From Doris montereyensis (lineage: Eukaryota; Mollusca; Gastropoda; Nudibranchia; Dorididae), in contig JAXRKP010000637.1 of NCBI GenBank assembly GCA_037039925.1, forward strand, positions 52,501 through 116,500: a DNA stretch of 64,000 nt. Direction: 5' to 3'. The notes under the pieces were generated by a model that worked only from the letters and a program-made list of their open reading frames with translations, did no database searches and had not been told where the DNA came from. This document shows, in pieces, positions 1 through 12,789 of this stretch. How positions within the stretch are numbered: the stretch's first letter is position 1; the number at the start of each line of letters is the position of its first letter. Made by a program: the position numbers and the translations under genes.

Positions 1-60
1 AGAGATTTTTTAACATCATAACCCCTTTGTCTTTAATGATGCCGCTGTTCTTGTGATACA

Positions 61-1331
61 AATGCCAAATTTAAGAATGTTATGATGAATGCTCCCGGAG
101 GCTTTGCTAATGGCCAGATAGAGTCATGTGGTGTGATTCATGACGATGAAGAAACTAAGGTTAAAATGTATTGAAACTGCTATCAAGTTAGTGTTGGCAA
201 AGTGTTTAGACACTCACGTTGTGCTCCAGTGGTTGGAGAAAATGATTACAAGGGACGAGTTCAAAATGGTTGTCTCCGAGGAGTCTTTAGGGACTTAGAG
301 GATTTAGTGATGCAAACCGTCAAGCATAAACATCAAATCTCAGATAGTGTTTCATGCCAAGGTCTCTGATCTTGATTTATCGTTATCTTTCTTGATGGCT
401 TGATTGTGCAAGATTTACTTAATGGGGGTGACTGCTACAAGCCAAAGTATATACAGGAGGCTGAAAGGTCAAGACAGGATTCAATGTCCCAAATCACATC
501 TTCACTGAAGGTAACCTGGATGAAAATCCACTGTCCATGCCATCTCTGTCCCGCTCATTGTCCTCTGAGAAAGAGAAGGTTGGCACTGTAAGGAAAGCCA
601 AAGGGAGATGGCGCGATGATGACGGTGTCAATGATTGGGATATTTCTGAGGATGGTGAAACAGAGGAACAATTTCTTTTTGTGGATGCAGAGACGTCGGC
701 TATGGAAACTGACAAGAACAAGAGAGAGCTAGCAGGAACAGCTATTTGCAGGACTAGATGCGTCGACAACTACTGAGCCTGGTATATCTCTCTCTGATTC
801 TGGGATCTCCAGTTCTGGTACCAAAGGCCCGATGAAGTCGCCGAGGAATATCTGGGATGATGATTGTGATGATGATGCCTCCTTGCCTTTTCAGCAAAAT
901 AATAATGAACGAAAATCCAGCTTTTCAACATGGATCTACATCCCTTGGAATTTCTAAGAAAGGGTCATCAAAGCCAGCTATTTGGCATGATGGTGAGTGC
1001 ACTGACTCATTACAAACTCAAGCTAACATCACAAAGGCCGAAGTGTTAGATATAAAAGAATGTTAGTGCATTGGATAATTCTGCTGAGACATCTGTATAC
1101 AATGAACAGGATACACTTTCTTACACACCAACATACCAGTACCATCAAGTAGATACAGACTCTGTTGACAGTTCAGGGATATTACAGGATGGGATGTCCG
1201 TTGAGCAAGAGACAGGACTCAGCATATACTCTGAGTTAAGTGATATACAATCTCCAGGTTTAATTAGCCCAGACATTGCTGCTGTGTCGTCTATGGATCT
1301 TCTAACAGACAGCGATCCTGAAGGGACATAA
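61..1331 (+). pseudogene. Frame-broken coding stretch, 3' end of an unidentified gene
   Basis: This stretch reads as protein but only by changing frame several times. Readable pieces include a hydrophobic helix-like segment around 167-294 (CIETAIKLVLAKCLDTHVV), a piece at 298-350 in another frame, then Ser/Asp/Glu-rich pieces at about 530-730, 740-940, 930-1057 and 1059-1331, the last ending in TAA. Slips fall near about 295, 735, 930 and 1058, several at A or T runs, and no GT-AG pair obviously joins the pieces. The composition (acidic, Ser-rich, PEST-like tail) looks like a disordered C-terminus. An ATTAAA polyadenylation-like signal follows at about 1349. I do not recognise the family. It is either a decayed or processed pseudogene or the last exon of a real gene with residual indel errors. 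The upstream part lies outside the window. Confidence 0.5.
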
Positions 1332-1587
1332 GTCTTGATCAGAAAACATTAAAGCAAAAGTGACATTTTTTATTCAGGTATATGGGTACTTAAGTTGGCT
1401 TTGATAGAGAACAAAATTTTCTGTAATCTGTTTCATGTTAGTTGTTAGTTTATTATGTGATTTCATATCCCAAGTACATAATATGATTATAGATGATGAA
1501 TGATAATAATTATAATACTAATAATTCATGTTTACACAACTTCATAATGCAATCATTTTAAATTCAAATAGATTGTAGTTATTTGAT

Positions 1588-1777
1588 TAGTTCTTCCTCT
1601 TCTTCTTCTTCTCCTTCTCCTTCTCGTTTTTCCTCCTCCTCCTTTTTCTTCTTCTTCTTTTTTCGTCTTCTTCTTTTTCATCTTCTTCTTTTTACCCTTT
1701 TTTATTATCATTATTCTTCTTCTTATTATTATTACATGTAGAATTATTTCTCTTATTATTACATGTATTATTATTAC

Positions 1778-1819
<42 letters not shown>

Positions 1820-1858
1820 ATTATTATTATTATTATTATTTATTATTATTATTACAGT
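1588..1858. repeat. TTC-rich then TTA microsatellite tract
   Basis: A pyrimidine-rich (TTC/TCC)n stretch at about 1590-1690 passes into (TTA)n/(ATT)n at about 1690-1858. It is a plain simple-sequence tract. Confidence 0.9.
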
Positions 1859-2477
1859 GTCATTAAATTTTTTTCTTGAAATGAAAGATTAGACTTTGAT
1901 ACTTTTTAGCAAGAGAGTAGAAGCCATGTATCTTACCTTTTGGTCTTTCTTTTTTCCTCATTGTTTGATTTTTTTGTTTATTTCTTCCTATAAAATGTGT
2001 TTAAATCTACTTCCTTTGGTTTAACAAAACCATTGGATGAATGTGAGTGAAACAGGTCCTTTATTTGAGTTTATTAGCTTATATTTGTGTATTTTTAATT
2101 AATATTTTTATCTACTACTTGTATAATAATAATAATAAAAATATAATGAAGGGTGCAAGGAGAACGAGAGGTATCACAGTTTTGAGAACATTGAAAATCA
2201 AATTTTGAAGACTGTCGAATATTTCTTAATGGGAATCATGGAAATTTTTTGTTTTTTAAATAAATCTTGTTTGTTAAATTTGTCAGTATAAATCTAAATT
2301 CATAATTTGGAGCCAATATATGATGGAGTTCAGTTGTGTAAAATAACCAATACAATATATGTAATTGTACAAGACTTTGATGGACATGACCATTATGATG
2401 TTTCTGGTATTTTTCTTGCACTTGGCACCCTTCATATAATCTACACTCAGGAGCAGAACCGTCGAAATGACTGATTT

Positions 2478-2640
2478 CCTTTGTCTTGCAGACAGCCTAC
2501 GGTCTCTAGGGGATTCCACTGTATTTACATCATGTACTTTACTCATTAGATCACACACTACTTGCCGAGAAACATTGACCAGTGTTGCTAGTTGACTGAC
2601 TGATAGTCTCACCAGCTTCAATGTGTCCATTGACTCGTAC
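2478..2640 (-). pseudogene. Tc1/mariner-like transposase N-terminal HTH relic
   Basis: The minus strand encodes a helix-turn-helix-like segment containing SVSQLATLVNVSRQVVCDLM, followed by a basic linker with PRDRR. This matches the general form of the paired-like DNA-binding N-terminus of Tc1/mariner transposases: a helix, a turn with V-S-R, a second helix, then a basic stretch. The preceding residues read best in a second frame (GHIEAGETISQ), so the copy is frame-broken. No DDE catalytic domain is visible nearby. The assignment rests on the motif form only. Confidence 0.45.
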
Positions 2641-2659
2641 TCGCTCCTTGGGTATTAGT

Positions 2660-3940
2660 ATTAGATGGGGCACTTTTAAGTGAAAAGGAAAAGAACAAAA
2701 TTCAAATGAATTGATCTAGACCTAAATTTGGTGTCGCTAAGAATTTGGTTTGTGCCACAAAATTCATTTTTGTTCAATATCGGTGCTATTATTAATCTAG
2801 TCCAAAGAGTATACACAGGGGTACTTTTATAGTATAGTCAGTATTTACGTTACTTTTTGCAGTTATAGCTTTTCAGGTGACTGTCTTCAATCATAAAAGA
2901 AATTTAACCAAAGGTATCTACTGCATTTTTTCGCCATGTAAAATTTACTTTAATAATGAAATGTGGCTGATTAAAATTATATATTAAGCGATTAAAAATC
3001 GCATCTTAAGAAGTGTCAATTTTGCTCCTATTATATCATTAGAAGAGAAGAAAACATCAGTGAAAGTGAAAGGAAAAGTTGCTTTGTTTGTCCGTCCTAG
3101 TTGGCAAAGGCATGTAACACTCACCACAAAGAGTGACCTAGAGATGATGGGTAAATTTTGTCATGTTTTCTCCGTCTGATATTCCTGTAGAATGCCAAGC
3201 GATCTCCAATATTAATCATAGTCAAAGCAATAAAAGCTTTTTGTTTGGTTACAGCTTCATTCCTCCTAAATATTGATAATGTTGATACATTTTGATGAGA
3301 TAAATTATGATTGGGCTAATTTTTTACGTCTGATGTCACAAGATTACAAGCAACAGGAGATCCGTATTGACTGCTATTAATATTATGATCTTACTGTTTA
3401 TAATTACAGTCAAATGTAATCTTCAAACTCAAACCTTGAATTTTCATGACAGCAAGATACACTTGATGGAAAAGCACTCAAAAAGTTTATTTATAATTTA
3501 AACATATATATATATTCCACTATCATTAAATATTGAATACTCCATCTATATGTACTAGTAACTACTAGTACTAGTGCTACTAGGCTTTAATGTAAGGTGT
3601 GTTTTTGTATTTCAACAATCAAAGTTCAAAGCCTTTCAGAAAGCGAAACCAAGTTTCAGTTTATAGTTGTATATTATATGTTCCTTTTGCGGCTATTAGA
3701 CTCCTTTTACCATGAAAATAGTCATAACGAATTGTAGTTGACCTGAAGCCTGAAGTAATAAATTAAAGTAAAGCCGATCATTAATGTAAATGTTTCTTTA
3801 GCACACTGTGACTTTATTTCAAAGGTTTACTTGATATTGAAACTGAAACAATTTTTTGACTTTTTCTACCTGTGATTTGAGAAAAACTATGTCACTTGTC
3901 ACTCATTCAATTCTACTGTGTAATGTAGTGTAAGGAAATA
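2660..3940. other. AT-rich non-coding DNA
   Basis: No coding exon, RNA gene or clear element edge is seen here. There is a short TA run near 3506 and an ACTAGT-rich cluster near 3555-3585. Confidence 0.6.
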
Positions 3941-3945
3941 AAGAT

Positions 3946-4235
3946 TCTTCAAGGCCATTTCAGCCTATAGAGCTGGAGCTTATCCCAGTTTCTATAGTGT
4001 GAAGTGGAACAGGTGATAATGATTACCTCCTGGACAGGACACTAGCCTGTCACAGGTTTTTACTTTCCCATATCTGGTGCTGGTAATCATTTGCACCTGG
4101 GTCGAGAAGGGAAAATGCATGTTAAGTAGTGTCTCTCCCAAGGAACACGACATCGGACCTAGCATTGCTAGGATTCAAACCTGGGACTTAATAATCCCAA
4201 ATTCAGCAGCCTAGCCACGATGCCACTGATGTCAC
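3946..4235 (-). mobile_element. tRNA-derived SINE, family A, copy 1
   Basis: Read on the minus strand, the right edge begins with a tRNA-like head: a degenerate A box around 4205-4230 and a B-box-like GGTTTGAATCC near 4170. The body then runs left to a 3' end of GGCCTTGAAGAATC with an AT-rich tail. The same layout and long shared words occur at 22512-22817 and 58503-58752. Confidence 0.7.
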
Positions 4236-4239
4236 GCAT

Positions 4240-6180
4240 GTAACATGTAATATGAATTCATACTTATTGCATAATAGCTATCAGTAGAAAAGAGTTAATG
4301 ATGTAGACATTTATTACATGTAAATTATTTTATTATATTTGAAATGGCACTTACATTACATGCATATTATACAAATTTAAGATATTATCATTACATCGTT
4401 TCTGCTTGGGTTGGTGTATAATTATTACTATTGAATGCACTTTGCCATAACATCCTTCTCAACAACCATGATCTCGTTTTGTCACACTTTAACATGACAG
4501 TTTAAGGTTGGTGGAAGGAGATGTAAGATTGCAAGCTTGCAGCCCTATTTACATTCAATTGTATTTTTTAAACTGATTGCAATGATGGCAAGTTAAGAAA
4601 TAGGAGTGTATTGTAAAGTGAAAACATCTGTTTTGGTGAGTTAGATTGGTCTAATTTATCGCTTATTTCGTTGTGGTTCTACTTCATTGCTATTGCTATT
4701 AATGCTATGTATGTACATTAATGGCCATGTGATCAATTCCTGACAAAGTACATGACAATGTACTCTATCTTATTTTTTTTGGTTGCCAAAGAGGTTTTCA
4801 TAGATTTTTTCAAAAATTTTAAGTGTCTTGTTCTGTGATTTAAAATGTTTTAAAAAAAGGCCTGTGTGCTTCTAAGCAGATGGGAAAAAAAGAGGAGAAA
4901 TGAGAGAGACGTGTGAAACCGAGAGAGAAGACGGAGATAGAGAGAATCTTGTCTTGGACACTTGGAGGGAGAGAAAGAGGAAAGGAGGAGGAGAGCCCAG
5001 CTGTGGTGGAGGAAGAAGAGAGCGACTGACAGATAGGCAAATGGAGTGTGTGTATGTGTGTGTGGCAAGCTAAACAACTTAACTCTAACTCTAACATTGT
5101 CATTATATTTATCTTTTATTCCCTGGAAGGAGAACAAACCTGCACCGTATATTAATTAAGTTTGTAATTGACATGCCTTTTCCAGAAGTCACGGTACCCA
5201 CATCCTCCTTAGCAAACAATCCGTGTACCTCTCATGCTGATTTTCTTCTCATAACAATTTGTTACTATTAATTACTTCTTTTATTATTTAATCTATTTAC
5301 TGGTGCCACTGTTGTGCACTATAAGCTATGCATGCTTTGTTGATTTCTTGCTTTCCAAGCTCTTTGTGCTATTACTGTTATGGACTGTTGTTAATACATT
5401 TTCATCATAGTCATAGCTGCCAAACAGTATGTTAAAAATGTATTTAGTATGTTTTTTGGCTTTGAGTCAGTGAGTCTGTATTTATTTTGAAAAGTATGTA
5501 TTTGAGAGTAAACTATTCAAGTCTGGAGACACTTTTCAGGGTTCACAAAGTACATTAACTGTTAAACTGTTAAACGTCGCATTTCTCGCCTGAGAGACCA
5601 GTGTTTTAAAAAATAAATTAAATTTTTTTTTTAATGTATCCTAAAGGGGGTTTAATTCAAATTTAATAAGATTATTAATGTCTCCTGTTGTACAAGTTAG
5701 AATTAGTTTGCATGGTCAAAGTATGTTTTTTTATTTGAAAAAAGTTGGCAACTGCATTTTATCTTTCCTGTCCCACACCTGAGATCACTACCTTTGTTGA
5801 CAAATGTTAGTAGTCAACCAATTGATTAGATAGATATGTTATGAAAGAATGTGAGGGTAAGTTTGTTTCCATTTCATGAATCAAGCATTGGATTGCCCTG
5901 CAGTGTACGTAATGATGGACATTTGTCAGTATGAAGTAGGATTGGAAAGAGCAACACAAATCTTGTCAACTTTTCATAATTCTTAATTTCACAAAAGGGA
6001 TTTCGTTCATGAAGTGTGCTCTGATTTTTATACAGGTAATGCAACACACATATATATGCTCCTTAAAAATGTGTTTGTTGTAGTGGTCTTTGTTTGTAAA
6101 TGAACGTTATCAAAGTCAGAAATATTGCCTGGTCACAAACAGGTCTTTGGTGAAATTAATGAAGAGTGAAGAGACACATG
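4240..6180. other. AT-rich non-coding DNA
   Basis: No gene is recognised. A purine-rich GAGA/GGAGGA stretch lies at 4880-5030, and its complementary-strand ORFs are low-complexity artefacts. Confidence 0.6.
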
Positions 6181-6189
6181 AAAAAGATA

Positions 6190-9128
6190 GGCAATGAATT
6201 CAGATAGACAATTAATTCAGTTAGATAGACAATGAATTTAGTTAGATAGACAATAAATTCAGTTAGATAGACAATGAATTTAGTTAGATAGACAATAAAT
6301 TCAGATAGAGACAATGCATTTAGTTAGATAGACAATGAATTAAGTTATAGTAACTTATAGACAATGAATTCAGTAAGATAGACAATGAATTCAGTTAGTA
6401 GACAATAAATTCAAATAGAGACAATGCATTTAGTTAGATAGACAATGAATTTAGTTATAGGCAATGAATTCATTTAGATAGACAATGAATTCAGTTAGGT
6501 AGACAATGAGTTCAGTTAGATAGACAAGAATTCAGTTAGATAATGAATTCAGATAGGTAGACATTGAATTTAGTTTGATTAAGATAGACAATGAATTCAG
6601 TTAGATAGACAATGAATTCAGTTAGATAGACAATGAATTCATTTATGTTGACAATGAATCCAATTAAATAGACAATGAATTCAATTAGATAGACAATGAA
6701 TTCAATTAGGCAGACAATGCATTCAATTAGGTAGACAATAAATTCAGTTAGATAGGCAATGAATTCAGTTAGATAGACATTGAATTCAGTAAGATAGACA
6801 ATGAATTCAATTAGGTAGACTATTAACTCAATTGGGTAGACTATTAACTCAATTAAGTAGACAATGAATTCAGTTAGATAGACAAAGAATTCAGAATAGT
6901 TAGATAGACAATGAATTCAGTTAGAGACAATGAACTCAATTAGATAGACATTGACAACAGTTAGATAGACAATGAATTCAGTTTGATAGATAATGAATTC
7001 AGTTAAACAATGAATTTAGTAAGGTAGACAATGAATTTAGTTAAATAGACAATGAATCCAGTTAGATAGACAATGAATTCAGTAAGGTAGACAATGAATT
7101 CAGGTAGATAGACAATGAATTCAGTTAGATGGATAATGAATTCAGATAGATAATGAATTAAGTTAGGTAGACAATGAATTTAGTTAGATAGACAATGAAT
7201 TCAGTTAGATTACAATAGACAATGAATTCAATTAGGTAGACAATGAATTCAATTAGGTAGACAATGAATTCAGTTAGATAGGCAATTAATTCAGTTAGAT
7301 AGACAATGAATTCATTTAGGTAGACAATGAATCCAATTAGATAGACAATGAATTCAATTAGGTAGAGAATGAATTCAGTTAGATAGACAATGACTTCAGT
7401 TAGATTTAGATAGACAATGAATTTGGTTAGAAAGACCGTGAATTCAGTTAGTTACATAGACAATGGATTCAGTTAGGTAGACAATGGATTCAGTTAGGTA
7501 GACAATGGATTCAATTAGGTAGACAACGAATTCAGTAAGTTACACAGACACTGAATTAAGTTAAATAGACAACAAATTCAGTTAGGTAGGCAATAAATTC
7601 AGTTAGTTACATAGATAATGGATTCAGTTAGGTAGACAATGGATTCAGTTAGGTAGACAACGGATTCAGTGTGAGTTAGGTAGACAATGGATCCGATGTG
7701 AGTTAGGTAGACATTGAATTCAGTTAGGTAGACAATGGATTCAGTTAGGTAGACAATGGATCCGGTGAGTTAGGTAGACATTGAATTCAGTTAGGTAGAC
7801 GATGGATTCAGTTAGGTAGACAATGGATCCGGTGAGTTAGGTAGACATTGAATTCAGTTAGGTAGACAATGGATTCAGTTAGGTAGACATTGAATTCAGT
7901 TAGGTAGACAATACAATGGATTCAGTTAGGTAGACAATGGATTCAGTGTGAGTTAGGTAGACATTGAATTCAGTTAGGTAGACAATGGATTCGGTGTTAG
8001 TTAGGTAGACATTGAATTCAGTTAGGTAGACATTGGATTCGGTGTTAGTTAGGTAGACATTGAATTCAGTTAGGTAGACATTGGATTCGGTGTTAGTTAG
8101 GTAGACATTGAATTCAGTTAGGTAGACAATGGATTCAGTGTGAGTTAGGTAGACAATGGATTCGGTGTGAGTTAGGTAGACATTGAATTCAGTTAGGTAG
8201 ACAATGGATTCAGTGTTAGTTAGGTAGACATTGAATTCAGTTAGGTAGACAACGGATTCAGTGTGAGTTAGGTAGACAATGGATCCGGTGTGAGTTAGGT
8301 AGACATTGAATTCAGTTAGGTAGACAATGGATTCAGTGTGAGTTAGGTAGACATTGAATTCAGTTAGGTAGACATTGAATTCAGTTAGGTAGACATTGAA
8401 TTCAGTTAGGTAGACATTGAATTCAGTTAGGTAGACATTGAATTCAGTTAGGTAGACAATGGATTCAGTGTGAGTTAGGTAGACATTGAATTCAGTTAGG
8501 TAGACAATGGATTCAGTGTGAGTTAGGTAGACATTGAATTCAGTTAGGTAGACAAAGGATTCAGTACGAGTTAAGTAGATATTGAATTCAATTAGGTAGA
8601 CAATGGATTCAGCATGAGTTAGGTAGACAATGAATTCAGTTAGGTAGACAATGGATTCAGTTAGGAAGACAATGGATTCAGTTAGGTAGACAATGGATTC
8701 AGTTAGGTAGATAATGGATTCAGTTAGGTAGACAATGGATTCAGTTAGGTAGACAATGGATTCAGTTAGTTACATAGACAAAGGATTCAGTTAGGTAGAC
8801 AATGGATTCAGTTAGGTACATAGACAATGGATTCAGTTAGGTAGACAATGGATTCAGTTAGGTAGACAATGGATTCAGTTAGTTACATAGACAATGGATT
8901 CAGTTAGGTAGACAATGGATTCAGTTAGGTAGACAATGGATTCAGTTAGGTAGACAATGGATTCAGTGTGAGTTAGGTAGACAATGGATTCAGTTAGGTA
9001 GACAATGGATTCAGTTAGGTAGACAATACAATGGATTCAGTTAGGGTAGACAATACAATGGATTCAGTTAGGTAGACAATGGATTCAGTTAGGTAGAAAA
9101 TGGATTCAGTGTGAGTTAGGTAGACAGA
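6190..9128. repeat. 21-bp minisatellite with internal higher-order units
   Basis: About 2.9 kb of tandem 21-mers of the form ACAATGAATTCAGTTAGATAG. The left third mostly has GATAG and GAATTC. The right part shifts to GGTAG and GGATTC. Between about 7660 and 8560 two unit types alternate, a 21-mer with CATTGAATTCA and a longer unit carrying an extra GTGTGA/GTGTTA, giving a dimer of about 46-48 bp. Numerous single-base indels exclude a coding function. Confidence 0.95.
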
Positions 9129-9259
9129 TCAAAGTCAAAGTTTGTAGTCACACTTGTTATCTGCTTTTTAAAAAAATTTTTAATCTGTGAATTGATTTGT
9201 ATTTGCATTAGCAGACAATGATTCAGTTAGGTGAAAAATCGAGAGTAAGCAATGGTATG

Positions 9260-9905
9260 CTGTAGACAGATCAAAGGTGAAAAGCTTGTAGCAGGCACTG
9301 GTTATCTGCTCTGTACAAAGTGGCTTGCGGTAAGTACCGGTAATGGTATACTGTTTGATCAGTGTAAAGGTGAAAGCCGGCGGTAATTGTATACTGTTTG
9401 ATCCGTGTAAGGTGAAAAGCTGGTGGTAAGTTCTGGTAATGGTATACTGTTTGATCATTGTAAATGTGAAAAGCCGGCGGTAAGTTCTGGTAATGCTGTT
9501 TGATCCGTGTAAAGGTGAAAAGCTGGCGGTAAGTTCTGGTAATGGTATACTGTTTGATCCGTGTAAAGGTGAAAAGCTGGCGGTAAGTTCTGGTAATGGT
9601 ATACTGTTTGATCCGTAAAGGTGAAAAAGCCGGCAATAAGTTCTGGTAATGGTATACTGTTTGATCCGTGTAAAGGTGAAAAGCCGGCAATAAGTTCTGG
9701 TAATGGTATACTGTTTGATCCGTGTAAAGGTGAAAAGCCGGCAATAAGTTCTGGTAATGGTATACTGTTTGATCCGTGTAAAGGTGAAAAGCTGGCAATA
9801 AGTAAGTTCTGGTAATGGTATACTGTTTGATCCGTGTAAAGGTGAAAAGCTGGCAATAAGTTCTGTACTGGTATACTGTTTGATCCGTCTGTTGAAAAGC
9901 TGTAA
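9260..9905. repeat. 54-bp minisatellite
   Basis: About ten tandem copies of a 54-bp unit containing GGTATACTGTTTGATCCGTG and GGTGAAAAGC. Because 54 is a multiple of three, the minus strand stays open for long stretches; these reading frames are by-products of the period. A diverged half-unit (AGACAGATCAAAG) already occurs at 9122 at the end of the neighbouring 21-bp array, so the two arrays abut. Confidence 0.9.
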
Positions 9906-9954
9906 GCACTGTATACTGTCTTCTCTGTTCAAAGGTGAAAAGTCACGATTAGTA

Positions 9955-10212
9955 AGAATGACGGTTTTTTGGCGGGAAGACGGTGGTATAGCGAGTTTGA
10001 CTAGTTTGAGTGTTAGGCTTGTTCTGGATATCTGTTAATTCTTAAGCATGGATTCTTATCTTATTTTTATTGGAGGATTGGTGGGTGCTGCTGACAAGTC
10101 TTTCCTATTTCCTTTGACTCTCTTTACACGTCTTCCATCTTGAGGTTTCCTGTTAATTCACCCTAAATATCATCCCTTATGGTCGACGGAGGTAAATTCC
10201 AATGAAACAAAC
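9955..10212 (+). mobile_element. SINE-like repeat, family E, copy 1
   Basis: The segment ends in a block that recurs at 46664, 48040 and 60053: AATTCACCCT, then about 20 bases, then GGTAAATTCCAATGAAACAA. The shared 3' block with differing 5' parts is typical of a SINE family tail. No convincing pol III boxes are seen in this copy. Confidence 0.45.
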
Positions 10213-10880
10213 TTTTTACTTTAAGTCTCATCAATATTATTATTATCAATATCATGTGAAATGTTATCCTTTGAACTTGGACTTAACGAGATTCAAGCTG
10301 ACAGACATACAACGTAAGTACAATAGCTTTGCTTGCATTGATTTATATATTATATACTAAATAATAGTAGTAGTAGTACACATTTATTGTAGTAATCAAT
10401 AAATCATGAGGAAGACTCTTGCATGAACTGGGTTGTCTAGAGATAAATGTCATAAATAATAAGAAATAATGTAAAGTTGGTGAGCATTCGGTTTGCCTGT
10501 GTGCAGGCTATAACCACCTTTCTCACCTTATCTTCCTTGTGGCTGTGTGCCTAAAAAGACTTTAACATTAATTAAGCCTACATTAAATTTATTAGCAATA
10601 ATACCATTATTACAATTATGTACTAAAATTAGTCTTAAGAATCTTTGTGTGACCATTGAAACATGTGAGTCATCAATTTGATAATACAAGTATGTGCCAT
10701 GCTATTGCGAATATAGTACTTAATAGATTAAACAATTTTAAAAGATTCTAGCTTAACTAGCCGAAAGTGAATGGCATTCCTATATTATATATAGTTTATT
10801 TGTGATTGCTATTTTATGTGTCTTTGTGATCTAAGAAAGATGTGTAGTACTAGTAGTATAAATTGTATTATAAAATAATT
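10213..10880. other. AT-rich non-coding DNA
   Basis: No exon, RNA gene or element edge is recognised here. Confidence 0.55.
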
Positions 10881-10881
10881 A

Positions 10882-11035
10882 GTTAGCTTGGTTGGTAGCA
10901 CGCTTTCTTTTCATGGAGAGTCAAAGGTGCCGACGCAGAGGTCGCGGATTCGATCTCCATGGTTGCCAGAATGTTTTTGTCTATTCCTCATATTTGTCTC
11001 GTCTTTGTTCCTATGGGGCTTTCATATTATCTTAT
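10882..11035 (+). mobile_element. tRNA-derived SINE, family D, copy 1
   Basis: An A-box-like TAGCTTGGTTGGTAGCACG is followed by the B-box-like GGTCGCGGATTCGATCTCC about 50 bases on. The body then has TCTATTCCTCATATTTGTCT and ends near GGGGCTTTCATATTA. The same order occurs inverted at 11880-12028 and, more diverged, at 15970-16122. Confidence 0.7.
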
Positions 11036-11213
11036 GTCATTACCTTCATTTATAAATTGTATAAGAAGTGTGATGATGGACAGCCCATCTTAAAATATGA
11101 AAGGCTTACTTGTATTACAATGTAAAAATGATTGTTCTATTTTTATCAGCACAAGCAATTACTTGGGTGTCCTAAGTTGTACTCCTGCCTTCATCAGCAT
11201 AATTTCATTTATT

Positions 11214-11300
11214 TTTTATTATTATTATTATTATTATACTTGTATATATTATTATTATTATTATTACATTATCATTAGGATTATTATTATTATTATTGAT
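11214..11300. repeat. ATT microsatellite
   Basis: Runs of (ATT)n/(TTA)n with interruptions. Confidence 0.85.
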
Positions 11301-11843
11301 AGGAGTGATAATCATATGATTGTTAGTCCTTATTCCCTCCTGTGCAACGCTTTGTAGTCAAAAGTACGATAAATTATTCTAAGTGTATTGTAAGTGTATA
11401 ATATGAAGGCTGTGATTTTGTGTGTGCTTTTTATTCTGAACAGTAATCAATTTTTGCTTCATTTATTCATTAAATCTGCTCCTGCTGCTTTGATTTGCAA
11501 TCAAGAAAGTTATTGCCTCAGTTGATTTAATGTCATGTTTTGTAATTTTTATTTTTAGTAATTTGTTTTCTTGTTTGCTTCTTATTACACTTACATAAAT
11601 GAAGTTCTTTGATGTGTACAGTAGGCAAAGCATAATATCAGTTATATAAGTACAATAGTAACTGCCTAAATACCCGCCGTCTTAATGCCCGTTTCTCTTG
11701 AATATACCACAGTGAATCTGAGTGAAACAGATTTTTTCTATATTATTTGCCCCTCTAAACGTCTGTATCAAAACCAAGATTTCCCCCAAATGCCTGTTCT
11801 CAACAACAATTTTAATTTTTTTTTACATGTAATATTAATAAGA

Positions 11844-12781
11844 CAGTTGAAGCCGCTTAATTGAAAAAAATGGCATTGAATAATATTAAAGCCTCTTGGA
11901 ACAAAGACGAGACAAATACAAGGAATAGACAGAAAAACCTGGCCATCATGGGGATGGAACTTGCAACCTCTGCATCGGCACCCATGGCCTTGCCATGGAA
12001 AGGAAGCGTGCATCAAACCGAGCTAACTAAACTACACTCCTTACAAACAGTGAGGCAAGGGTCTTTACCCTTAATTGGAACAGCACCGTTTCAAGGAAAT
12101 CGTTTTGATTAAGTGGCGTTCCCATTAAGCATCTATGGAACGACCTTATTATTCATGTACGCAAGAATATGATAAACGGTACAGGTGTTTATTTCTTCTC
12201 TATGTTACATGTATAGTCCATTGATTTATGAAAATTATTGGTGATCGGATATTAATTTTACCTGGCTGTGTTTCAAAATCCCCATTGGTACATTAAACAC
12301 ACAATACAATACTTATACATTTGTATAACGTGCACATAAATCATGAATACACATTTAGTTTACTTAGGTGATCTCGCCAATATGTGCAACAACCTCTATC
12401 TAAATCCAACATCTAGTCATCCGTTCATCATGTGCGATCATCTGATGTGATAAACTTGCCTGCCTACGTTGTCTTATTCACAGCTTTGCAAGATAGCTAT
12501 ACGTGCCATCCAAACATATCAAGTGTGAGCATAGTATACTGTAGTGTAAATGATTGCACACTCCATCTAAATTTAACAGCTGATAAGTGTTAGAAATTTA
12601 CGTTATTAGAAATTTGGACTCGGTTTGAGACAATGATGACCGTTTTTTCCCTTTCCAATTGAGTGACAAACTGCTCCAATTAAACAGTATAATTTTTATA
12701 GAAAGAATTCTGTCCCATAGGAATCGTTCCAATTAAATGGCTGTTCCATATAAGCGGCGTTCCAATTATCGGGTTCGACTG
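11844..12781. mobile_element. Candidate pogo-like DNA element carrying a nested SINE
   Basis: The left end reads CAGTTGAAGCCGCTTAATTG. The reverse complement of the right end reads CAGTCGAACCCGATAATTGG. The inner flanks repeat the theme of (GC)TTAATTGGAAC several times at 12070-12130 and 12650-12770. TA follows the right end, but GA precedes the left end, so the expected TA duplication is imperfect. A family D SINE sits inside at 11880-12028. No transposase is visible, so this would be a non-autonomous copy. Confidence 0.4.
11880..12028 (-). mobile_element. tRNA-derived SINE, family D, copy 2
   Basis: On the minus strand the A-box-like TAGCTCGGTTTGATGCACGC and B-box-like GGTTGCAAGTTCCATCCCC are followed by TCTATTCCTTGTATTTGTCT and an end at GAGGCTTTAATATTA. 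It is collinear with the copy at 10882-11035. Confidence 0.7.
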
Positions 12782-12789
12782 TATTGACA

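Noticed and set aside
9180..9932. 250- and 212-codon minus-strand ORFs
   Set aside because: Generated by a 54-bp tandem unit (multiple of three); repetitive peptide with no domain.
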